Shown here in pieces: positions 9,427 to 18,447 of a DNA stretch of 64,000 nucleotides. The notes below the pieces were generated by a model that was given only the letters and a program-made list of their open reading frames with translations, ran no database searches and was not told where the DNA came from. The translations under genes and the position numbers were made by a program. Each line of letters opens with the position of its first letter. Within the stretch, counting starts at the first letter, position 1. Source of the stretch: Algiphilus sp965216485 (GTDB taxonomy: Bacteria > Pseudomonadota > Gammaproteobacteria > Nevskiales > Nevskiaceae); assembly GCF_965216485.1 (NCBI RefSeq), contig NZ_OZ244162.1, positions 1,860,001-1,924,000 of the forward strand. The letters are read 5' to 3'.

Positions 9427-10340
9427 TCCAGCACACAACTATCAAGCGCAGCCTGGGCAGTGTATTGCTCGCATTTGGTGTCGCCGCCTGTGCGGTCAAC
9501 ACAGGCCCGGCATCTGCCGCGGATGTCTGCGCGGTACGTGATCAGGCCCAGCAGGGCAGTCTCAACCACCAAGGCAGGGACCGGAGCTATCGGCTCTACG
9601 TTCCGAAATCCGCTTCCGGCGACAAAGCACTGCCCCTCATCGTGGCGCTGCACGGGGGATGGGGTACGGGCGAGCTGATGGCCGAGCAGACGGGGCTCGA
9701 TGAAGCAGCGGCACGACGGGGTTTCGCGGTGGTCTATCCCGACGGTGTGTCACGTGCCTGGAATGCGGGAAGCTGTTGCGGCAAGCCCATGGAGCAGAAG
9801 ATCGACGATGTCGGCTTCATCGAAAAGCTGGTCGATACCTTGGGCGATGCGGCCTGCATCGACGGTGATCGGGTCTACGGCACGGGCTTTTCCAACGGCG
9901 CGATGATGACCCACCGCATTGCCTGTGATGCGCCCACGCTCTTCGACGCCATCGCACCGGTGGCCGGTGGGCCGATGATCGAGGGTTGCCCTGGTGCCGC
10001 GGCCATCCCGGCATTGCTGGTGGTTGGCAAGCAGGATGAACGCATTCCCTGGCAGGGCGGCATGTTCAAGGAAAGCTTCCGGCCGTCCATCGCCGATCAG
10101 GTGAAGGTGCTGGCCAAGCGCAATCGCTGCGACGACGACGTCGCCAAGGCGGCAGCCCTGGGTGGCGGCTGCGAGAAGCGCAGCGGCTGCAGCCAAGGCC
10201 CCGTGCAATGGTGCGTGCTGGATGGGGTGGGACACCAGTGGCCGGGTGGCAAGACCTACTTCAAGGCCTTGCTCGGCCCCAACCGATCGGACTTCGACGC
10301 GACGTCCACAATTCTTCAGTTCTTCTCATCGAGTAAGTAA
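9423..10340 (+). CDS. Secreted lipoprotein esterase of the LpqC / PHB-depolymerase type
   Basis: A longer open frame starts at 9297 inside the previous gene. I place the start at TTG 9423, since it has GGAGA at 9411-9415 and overlaps the preceding TGA (TTGA). It gives a 305-residue protein with a clean lipoprotein signal, lipobox Cys23 in GVAAC. The body matches esterase PHB-depolymerase (LpqC-like) proteins: ALHGGWG near the N-terminus, nucleophile Ser157 in GTGFSNGAMM and His271 in GVGHQWPGG. Several Cys pairs (CC in GSCCG, CxxxxGC) suggest disulfides outside the cytoplasm. The fold hydrolyses polyhydroxyalkanoate or feruloyl-type esters. Here it is translationally coupled to the ACP-hydrolase pair, so it may act on the cluster product or a polymer outside the inner membrane. 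Confidence 0.82.
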   Translation: MIQHTTIKRSLGSVLLAFGVAACAVNTGPASAADVCAVRDQAQQGSLNHQGRDRSYRLYVPKSASGDKALPLIVALHGGWGTGELMAEQTGLDEAAARRGFAVVYPDGVSRAWNAGSCCGKPMEQKIDDVGFIEKLVDTLGDAACIDGDRVYGTGFSNGAMMTHRIACDAPTLFDAIAPVAGGPMIEGCPGAAAIPALLVVGKQDERIPWQGGMFKESFRPSIADQVKVLAKRNRCDDDVAKAAALGGGCEKRSGCSQGPVQWCVLDGVGHQWPGGKTYFKALLGPNRSDFDATSTILQFFSSSK

Positions 10341-10455
10341 GGCGTTGGGTCAACACGAAATCGTTACAATTCGGGGCGAGCACCGGGCTACGAGAAGGCA
10401 AGCAGCAATCCGCACCGCGGTGGCGACCCCTCGATAACAACAAGGCAGTACCCCT

Positions 10456-12063
<1,608 letters not shown>

Positions 12064-12116
12064 AGGTCGGGCATCACGCAAGCAATGGATTGCTTTTACC
12101 ACCACGGATGACCTGA

Positions 12117-12977
12117 ATGAGCGTTTCGATGACCGAGAACAGCACGCCCGCCAATTCGCCCCGAGAAGCTGTCATCGCCCATTACACGGCGCGGCACACG
12201 GCACGCGGTGATCTCTATGGCGAACAGCCCTTTGCCAACTATGGCTATTGGGTCGAGCCGGATCAGAGCATAGAGGGCGCTGCCGAGGCGTTGACCCGGC
12301 TGGTTGCCACGACCGCCAAGATGGGACCGGCATCCCGTGTGCTCGACGTCGGCTGCGGCTATGGCGCTGGGCCAGTGGTCTTCGCCCGCAGCCACAAGCC
12401 GCGCACTGTCGTGGGGATCGACGTCACCGATGTGCGCATCACCTCGGGGCAGGACTATGTTGCTCAATGCGGCTTTGGCGACACGATCACCTTGCAACTG
12501 GGCGATGCCACGGCCATGGATTTCCCGGACGCCAGCTTTGACACCGTGGTCTCCGTCGAATGCGCCTTCCATTTCGATACCCGTGCCACCTTCCTGGCGG
12601 AGGCTTTCCGGGTCATGACGCCGGGCGGCCGGCTGGCGCTCACCGATCTGATTCCGAAGCGGGGCGTCGACCCCAAGCGTTACATGCAGGGCAATCGGGC
12701 GTTCCTGAGCGGGCAGTGCCTCGACATGCCCGTCAACGCCTATGACGCCGACGAGTACAGCCGCATCCTGCGCGAGATTGGCTTCGAGGATGTCCAGGTC
12801 GAGTCGATCCTCGAGCAGACGCGCATCCCGTTCATCGCGGCCCTGCGCCAGTACGCACAGCGCTCGGAGGGAGAGCGGCGCGCCGCTTTCGAGCGCATGT
12901 GCGATCGCCTGCAGTCCTATGTCGACGCGGGCGAGGACTATGTGCTGGTCAGCGCGCGCAAGCCGGAAGCCGCCTGA
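12117..12977 (+). CDS. SAM-dependent methyltransferase, RebM/EryG-like
   Basis: 286 residues. The N-terminal element FANYGYW (~43) is typical of natural-product O-methyltransferases and sterol/phospholipid-type class I methyltransferases. SAM motif I reads VLDVGCGYG (~78-86), the acidic residue after strand 2 is in GIDVTD, and motif IV region reads VVSVECAFHF. It would methylate a hydroxyl, amine or carbon of a small molecule in the cytoplasm. No strong ribosome binding site precedes ATG 12117; ATG 12129 is an alternative. Position between the esterases and the acyltransferase fits a tailoring step of the region 1 product (inference). Confidence 0.8.
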   Translation: MSVSMTENSTPANSPREAVIAHYTARHTARGDLYGEQPFANYGYWVEPDQSIEGAAEALTRLVATTAKMGPASRVLDVGCGYGAGPVVFARSHKPRTVVGIDVTDVRITSGQDYVAQCGFGDTITLQLGDATAMDFPDASFDTVVSVECAFHFDTRATFLAEAFRVMTPGGRLALTDLIPKRGVDPKRYMQGNRAFLSGQCLDMPVNAYDADEYSRILREIGFEDVQVESILEQTRIPFIAALRQYAQRSEGERRAAFERMCDRLQSYVDAGEDYVLVSARKPEAA

Positions 12978-13001
12978 AGCGCAGCGCCAGCAGGTGCAAG
13001 C

Positions 13002-13814
13002 GTGAACGAAACGACCATGGCGCCTTCAACGCCGGAAGAAGGCCTGAGCGTAGAGCAGTTGCGCGATTACGGCCTCTACGCAGGTGATGGCCGCGGCATC
13101 GCCGGCAGCCTGCATTACGAACGCCCGCTCTGGTTGTTCAGTCCGCGTCAGATTCGGCATTGCCGCTTTGGTGCCTTCAGCTACGTCAACGGGCGGGGCA
13201 GTTCGAGCTTCTACCGCGTACAGGCCGGGCGGTATTTCCAGTGCGCCGAATCCGCCATCATCGGCCCGCCTGACCACCCGCACGACTGGTTCACGACCCA
13301 TCCCTTCGGCTTCACGCGGCCGGAGGAATTTCCGAATCTGTATGACGATCCGGACTTCACGCGACTGGCGCCCGACGGCAGCGAGGCCTACCACTACACC
13401 GCCGGAGTGCCGCTGACGACGCGCATCGGGCACGAAGTCTGGATCGGTGCGGGCGTCATCGTGCGGCGGGGTGTCTGCATCGGCGATGGCGCCATCATCG
13501 GTGCGGGCAGCGTGGTCAATCGCGATGTACCGCCCTATGCCATCGTCGCCGGCGTGCCAGCAACCGTGAAGCGCATGCGCTTTGACGACGCCCTCATCGA
13601 GCGACTGCGCGCCCTGCAGTGGTGGCAATACGATCTGGCACCACACAAGCACTGTGTGGATTTTCGCAAGCCTGCGGACACCACCAGCTATCTGGAAGAC
13701 GCGCTGGCCGCAGGCAGGCTTGCGCGGCTGGAACTACCGCAGTACCTGGTATCCGTAGGCGCGGCTGGCTTTACGGTCGCGCCGGCCGCAACGGGCGAGG
13801 GCGACAGCCTCTAG
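13002..13814 (+). CDS. Left-handed beta-helix acyltransferase (XAT-like hexapeptide family)
   Basis: 270 residues, GTG start 24 bases after the methyltransferase stop. Hexapeptide repeats of the [LIV]-G-x4 kind occur at ~40-75 and ~145-185 (VWIGAGVIVRRGVCIGDG), ending in the IVAGVPA signature common to acetyl/acyltransferases. A loop rich in aromatic and His residues (~85-145) lies between the repeats. Relatives acetylate antibiotics, sugars or lipids with acyl-CoA; the substrate here is unknown. It converges on the CoA-transferase gene with a 9-base gap, so it is the last gene of the + block. Confidence 0.8.
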   Translation: MNETTMAPSTPEEGLSVEQLRDYGLYAGDGRGIAGSLHYERPLWLFSPRQIRHCRFGAFSYVNGRGSSSFYRVQAGRYFQCAESAIIGPPDHPHDWFTTHPFGFTRPEEFPNLYDDPDFTRLAPDGSEAYHYTAGVPLTTRIGHEVWIGAGVIVRRGVCIGDGAIIGAGSVVNRDVPPYAIVAGVPATVKRMRFDDALIERLRALQWWQYDLAPHKHCVDFRKPADTTSYLEDALAAGRLARLELPQYLVSVGAAGFTVAPAATGEGDSL

Positions 13815-13823
13815 GGTGCCACC

Positions 13824-16094
13824 TCAGGCGCGCTGGTCCTCAGTGTCGTAGGCCGTACCCAGCGCATCGGCCGAGAGATCACACCATTGCGCGCTATCCA
13901 GACCCAGCTCCGGCAGCAGTGAGGCATTGTCCTGCCCGAGGTCGGGACCTCTCCGGTGCAGCGCGCCACCGCCGCGACCGAAACGGAAGGGCATGCCTGG
14001 GAAGCCTTCGTCGTCGAGCTTGAGCCACCAGGCGCGCGCCTTCAGGTGTGCGTCGCGCGCGAGGTCGGCGGCGCTGCGCACCTGCGCGGCAGGAATGCCG
14101 GCCTCGAGCAACCGTTGCTCCGCCTGCTGCGCGTCCAGCGCAGCGCACCAGCGCGCGACATCGGTCTCCAAGGCTTGTTCGCCCCCCACCAGCGTGCGCA
14201 GTGTGCGGGCCTGGTCGGTGTCGACGGCAGTCAGGGCGAGCCACTGGTCTTCGCCTGCGCAGGAGTAGCATCCCTGCAGGACGAAGCGGGAATCGCTGTT
14301 GCCCTGCGGAGCGGGCTCCTGCGAGAGTCGGAAATAGCGCAGGAAATGCTCGCCGATCAGCCAGGCCGTGGTTTCGGTTTCGGCGAGGTCAATCCACTGC
14401 CCCTCGCCATCGTGGTCGCGCTGAACAAGTCCGAGCAGCGCGGCCAGAGCGCCGAACACGCCATTCAGCACGTCCATCTCGCGCACGCGGAAGCGTTCAT
14501 CATCGTCGGTGTAGGCGGTCAGATCCTGAAGGCCACTGACGGCCTCGATGCTGCCGCCATAGCCGGCATAGCGGGCGTAGGGGCCGGTGGCGCCAAAGGC
14601 GGATAGCGAAACGGCGATCAAGCGTGGATTCAACTGGCGCAGGGTGTCCGGTGCCAAGCCCTTGCGCGCCATGACGCCTGGCCGCGAGTTGTCGAGCAGG
14701 ATGTCGGCCTTCTGCACAAGCCGATGGCAGGCTTCGCGGTGCTCAGCGAGACGCAGGTCGAGGGTGATCGACTGCTTGTTGCGGTGCAACTGATGGACGC
14801 GCGGGTGGGCATTGATGCGGTCCTTGTAGGCACCACGCATGCCGTCCAGCCGCGCCGGGAATTCGATCTTGATGACGGTGGCACCGTAATCCGCCAGCAA
14901 TCGTGCGGCATGCGGACCGGCCCAGTCGTGGGTGAAGTCGAGCACGGTCAGGCCGGCCAGGGGCTGGGCAATCGCGGTGCCATCCCCGCGCCACTGCGTG
15001 CTGGGCTTGCCCGCGAGCCGCGCCGCCGTGTGGGACTCGGTTGGGGGAGACCGGCGCTGCCACGGGCTGCGTTCGGGCCGGAAGGGCGCGCCGGGAACCC
15101 GGCCGGCCTCGGGTGTGTCCGGTCGCAGGGCGGTGAAGAAACCTCTGGCGCTGAACTGGGGGTCTTCGGCCGCGTCGGCAAGGGTGGCAAGGTAAGTCCA
15201 CGCTTGGCCCGCTTCCTGTCCTCTATGGAAGATCGTCCGCTTGTCCGTGCGTGCCAACCAGGGCTGCATGCGCTGGTAGACCTCCTGGCGGTGGGCAATG
15301 CGCTCCGCCATGTGCGCCAGCCGCGGCGCGCTGAGTTCGGCATCCTCGAACAGGGCGCTGGCCTGGCCCCAGTTGCGCATAGGCCCACCGACCACAGCGG
15401 CCCAGCCATCGCGGCAACGGAAGGTGCGCCAGGGCACCAGGGCGTGCTCGTCGCCATTGCGCCGGGCAACCTTGCCGGTGCGCAGGTGTTCGACCAGCGC
15501 GATTTCGTAGGTATCGAGGCCAGTCTCCTGCATCGATACTTCGATGAGGTCGCCCTGGCCGTCGTGCGCGCGGCGGTGCAGCGCCATCAGGGCAGCGCAG
15601 CAGGCGCGCAGCCCGGCGCCGAGTTGGACCAGCGGGAAACCGGCGTTGAGTGGCTCGCGATCGCCTCGGCCGGTCGAGTTCATGAGGCCGCTTGCGGCAT
15701 AGAGGCTGATGTCGGAGGCGGCAGCGTGCGCCATTGGGCCACTGAGGCCGAAGGGCGCAATTCGCACCACAATGCGTCCGTCGCGGCTCTGCCGCTCGGG
15801 ATCGGTGTCGACCCCCAGTGTCTCCAGTCCATTGGGACCCAGTCCATCGATGATCAGGTCGGCACTGGCGCACAAGTCACGTAGCGCGTCGTCATCGCAG
15901 GCAACCCGCTTCTTGCCCGTGTCCAGCCAGTCGGCGCTGTCGGTGTCGGCAGGCGCCAGCGGCCCGTTTCGCTCGCAGCGCGGGTGCGCGACGCGCAACA
16001 CTTCGGCACCGAAGCCGGCGAGCAGCTTGGTGCAGTAGGCGCTGGCGACGTCGCCGCCCAACTCGACGACGCGGAGTCCAGTAAGTGCAGTCAT
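13824..16094 (-). CDS. Tandem-fused class III CoA-transferase (CaiB/BaiF x2)
   Basis: 756 residues from ATG 16094; a longer frame upstream is the shadow of the preceding gene. Two CaiB/BaiF domains lie head to tail. Domain 1 starts LRVVELGGDVASAYCTKLL and runs to ~370. Domain 2 starts at ~397 with LTVLDFTHDWAGPHAARLL and runs to ~740. Family members move CoA between carboxylic acids or racemise 2-methylacyl-CoA. At the position of the catalytic Asp in formyl-CoA transferase the two halves read SMQE and AETE, Glu instead of Asp, a common variant whose effect is unclear. The start overlaps the previous stop (ATGA). It could activate or recycle a carboxylic-acid intermediate. Confidence 0.85.
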   Translation of the reverse strand: MTALTGLRVVELGGDVASAYCTKLLAGFGAEVLRVAHPRCERNGPLAPADTDSADWLDTGKKRVACDDDALRDLCASADLIIDGLGPNGLETLGVDTDPERQSRDGRIVVRIAPFGLSGPMAHAAASDISLYAASGLMNSTGRGDREPLNAGFPLVQLGAGLRACCAALMALHRRAHDGQGDLIEVSMQETGLDTYEIALVEHLRTGKVARRNGDEHALVPWRTFRCRDGWAAVVGGPMRNWGQASALFEDAELSAPRLAHMAERIAHRQEVYQRMQPWLARTDKRTIFHRGQEAGQAWTYLATLADAAEDPQFSARGFFTALRPDTPEAGRVPGAPFRPERSPWQRRSPPTESHTAARLAGKPSTQWRGDGTAIAQPLAGLTVLDFTHDWAGPHAARLLADYGATVIKIEFPARLDGMRGAYKDRINAHPRVHQLHRNKQSITLDLRLAEHREACHRLVQKADILLDNSRPGVMARKGLAPDTLRQLNPRLIAVSLSAFGATGPYARYAGYGGSIEAVSGLQDLTAYTDDDERFRVREMDVLNGVFGALAALLGLVQRDHDGEGQWIDLAETETTAWLIGEHFLRYFRLSQEPAPQGNSDSRFVLQGCYSCAGEDQWLALTAVDTDQARTLRTLVGGEQALETDVARWCAALDAQQAEQRLLEAGIPAAQVRSAADLARDAHLKARAWWLKLDDEGFPGMPFRFGRGGGALHRRGPDLGQDNASLLPELGLDSAQWCDLSADALGTAYDTEDQRA

Positions 16095-16969
16095 GACACG
16101 ATTCCCTGTGAGAGCGGGGTACCGAGGCGCTCCGCCAGTGCCCGAAGATCGGGATGCGCGATGGCGGGATCGAGCGGTGCGTCTGGCGGGTCGGGCCAGT
16201 CCTGTGGTGCGCGCAGATAGCTGACATCGTCCCCCAGGGGCGCATTGGCCGGCCCGGGATGGGCGAAGGGCAAGGGGCTGAGAGGAGGGCTGGCAGCGTT
16301 CAGGCCGATGTCGGTCCACAGCGGCGGAAGAACGCGGTCCGGCCGGTGGCGCAGCAGGTCGGCACGCAGCATTCTCCAACGGCGTTCAGGCTGTTCCTTG
16401 CGCACACGAAGCAGGGTGTCATGCACCCGGTACCACATCAGCGAAGGGGCAAGCACCGGATAGGTGCCGACGTGGTGCTGCGCTTCTGGCGGCGTGAACA
16501 GCCGCCCGTGCATGTCGCGGTGCAGGCGTCCGCAATAGCGTGCCACAGGCTCGACGAGCTGCACGACCAGCGCATCGGGAAGCGCGCGCAGCAGTTGCTC
16601 GGTGTCGTTGATGCGCAGCGCGGCGTGGGGTTCATGCAGCACGAGATGACGGGGGCCGGCGTGGCGCAGTAGCCAGTCCAGTAGGGTAGGTATGAGCCAT
16701 TCCGCACGCCGCTGCAGCCAGGCCTGGGCCGCCTCGATGGTATCGAGGCGCTGGGCGCCGAAGCGTAGCTGTGCGACGGTGCGCAACAGGCCGTCGCCGG
16801 CGCGGTCTTCGGCACGGGCATGCAGCGCCAGCGCCTCGCCTACGGTCTTTGCCGCAGAAAGTCGCAATTCGGGCAGGGCCAGCATCCGCTCGCCGCGGCC
16901 AAGGGTGCCTGCGGCCCAGGCGATGTCGCCGCCCGGAGGTGCCAGCATCAGGATCGGGGTCGGCGTCAT
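16091..16969 (-). CDS. Sulfotransferase-like protein with degenerate PAPS sites
   Basis: 292 residues from ATG 16969, which overlaps the preceding TGA. I do not find a firm family, but the layout follows the sulfotransferase fold. The N-terminal strand-loop-helix MLAPPGGDIAWAAGTLG sits where PRSGTT normally binds the PAPS phosphate. A middle segment LHEPHAALRINDTEQLL then ALPDALVVQLVEPVARY sits where KxP and RDPRxxxxS occur, and a late WRMLRADLL matches the usual RYEDL. Ser/Arg cofactor ligands are missing or replaced (VEP for RDP). It is either a sulfotransferase homologue recruited for another role or a different P-loop-like protein. It lies in the coupled - strand block next to the CoA-transferase. 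Confidence 0.4.
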   Translation of the reverse strand: MTPTPILMLAPPGGDIAWAAGTLGRGERMLALPELRLSAAKTVGEALALHARAEDRAGDGLLRTVAQLRFGAQRLDTIEAAQAWLQRRAEWLIPTLLDWLLRHAGPRHLVLHEPHAALRINDTEQLLRALPDALVVQLVEPVARYCGRLHRDMHGRLFTPPEAQHHVGTYPVLAPSLMWYRVHDTLLRVRKEQPERRWRMLRADLLRHRPDRVLPPLWTDIGLNAASPPLSPLPFAHPGPANAPLGDDVSYLRAPQDWPDPPDAPLDPAIAHPDLRALAERLGTPLSQGIVS

Positions 16970-18447
16970 GCGGCATCCGCAAAGGCACTGCCCAGCCAGA
17001 CCTCGGTGCCGCCGCGCGGGTTGGGCAGATAGCGCCATTCACCATCGCGGCGCTGCGCCACGGTTGGTCCGAAAGGATTGGCCGTTGCCACGAACAGCCC
17101 GTAGGGCGTCGACATCATGTTGCGAATGCCCCAGTTATAGGGGTTGTCGAAGCCGTTGCGTACCGCGCGTTGCCAGCGGACGCCATCCCGTGTGCGCCAG
17201 AGTTCACTGCCGCCGTGCTGGTAGGCCAAGCGGTCCATGCCCCAACGGCGCACCATGACCATGACGTCCTCGGGCCAGACGTGCACGGGCAGATAGGGGA
17301 GTAGATTGGCCCAGCAGAAGGTGCCCACATAAAGCCAGCCGTCGTGCACGCACATCCGCCAGACATAGCCCTGGAAGAGATTGTCGAAACCCGGCGCGAG
17401 TCCAGATAGCGGGTAGCGGATGCCCTCGGGGGTCACGCGGGCGTGGCCCACGAGCAACTCCCAGGAATCATCGGGCCAGACCCGTAGTACCTCGGCTGCC
17501 GCGGGGCCGATGCGCAGATTGCGATGGAAGCCGCCGTTGAGCACGCCGGTGCCGACATAGAGCGCGCCGTTGAAAGCGCACAGGCTGACGCCCACCTCGT
17601 TGTAGGGGCCGCGTCCGGCACCGTGCTGCAGCACCCGTTTCCACCGATAGGGCAGCTGCCCGACGCCATCATCCTCGGTGCGCCAAAGCTCGAAACCCTG
17701 TGGATTCACTGTTGTGGCGTAGAGGCGACCTTCGAACTCGGCCATCTCGAAGATGGTGAGATTGGCGGGATTGCCGAAGCCGGCCTCGTTGACCGGGCGC
17801 CAGTCCTGGCTGGGGATATCGTGCGTGGCGTAGATGGTGGCGTCGCTGCCGACGCTGTCCTGGGCACGCTGCTCCGGGTCGTGGATGTTGCGCGAACTGG
17901 TCGGGCTGGTATGGATGCGTCGGCGATAGGGTTGCAGCGTCCGGAAGCTGCGCACGAAATCGGAGAATGGGGGACGCGCAGCAGGGGCAAAGTGCACGCC
18001 GTCTTCCGAGCGCAGAATCTCGGGCGGGTCGGTGGCTGCCGGCGCCCAGCTCGATACGTAGAGACAGGCCTGCGTATCCGACGCGCCCTGGAAGACCGCC
18101 ATGCCGCGGTAGCCGATGTAGCGGGGGACCATGCGCCCGTTCCGACCGGGCACATCGGGTGCGCGATAGACCCGTGTCCAGCGCCGGGTGGCGGGATCAA
18201 AGCACCAGATCTCGGCATTGCGGTCTGCGTCGTAGATGTCGTTGGGACAATCCACCGGCCAGGGCTTGAGGTCCGGGCGGGGCACATTGGTCTTGTTCAT
18301 GTGCATGGCGCCCCGGGTCGTGCCGACGAAGAGCTTGCCATGGAACCAGGCCATGCTGTGGCCATAGTGATTCATGCCGTCACCGAAACCACTGGGGCCG
18401 GTGAGCCGGAAGTGGTCCTGGGATAGCGGCGGCGACTCCGGTATCAC
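16966..18447 (-). CDS. Orphan ~490-residue protein, beta-propeller-like repeats
   Basis: 493 residues, GTG start overlapping the preceding stop (GTGA). No family recognised. No signal peptide is visible. The sequence has repeated strand-rich blocks with paired aromatic elements of the kind LYVGTGVLNGGF, LFVGTTRGAMH, LYVSSWAP, LYATTVNPQGFELWRTEDDG and LYVGTFCWANLLP. They recur about every 55-80 residues and are often followed by a G-x-E-[LI]-[WL]-R element, as in WRTRDGVRW. This is typical of Kelch/sialidase-type propellers of 6-7 blades. Such folds bind ligands or hydrolyse glycans or lactones. Tight coupling to the HlyD-like gene suggests a partner in the same export or tailoring process. 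Confidence 0.6.
   Translation of the reverse strand: MIPESPPLSQDHFRLTGPSGFGDGMNHYGHSMAWFHGKLFVGTTRGAMHMNKTNVPRPDLKPWPVDCPNDIYDADRNAEIWCFDPATRRWTRVYRAPDVPGRNGRMVPRYIGYRGMAVFQGASDTQACLYVSSWAPAATDPPEILRSEDGVHFAPAARPPFSDFVRSFRTLQPYRRRIHTSPTSSRNIHDPEQRAQDSVGSDATIYATHDIPSQDWRPVNEAGFGNPANLTIFEMAEFEGRLYATTVNPQGFELWRTEDDGVGQLPYRWKRVLQHGAGRGPYNEVGVSLCAFNGALYVGTGVLNGGFHRNLRIGPAAAEVLRVWPDDSWELLVGHARVTPEGIRYPLSGLAPGFDNLFQGYVWRMCVHDGWLYVGTFCWANLLPYLPVHVWPEDVMVMVRRWGMDRLAYQHGGSELWRTRDGVRWQRAVRNGFDNPYNWGIRNMMSTPYGLFVATANPFGPTVAQRRDGEWRYLPNPRGGTEVWLGSAFADAA

Noticed and set aside
10341..10455. Promoter in the gap before the poly-Gly lipoprotein, TACAAT at about 10368
   Set aside because: The only -35-like hexamer is 14 bases away, too close for a normal sigma70 promoter.
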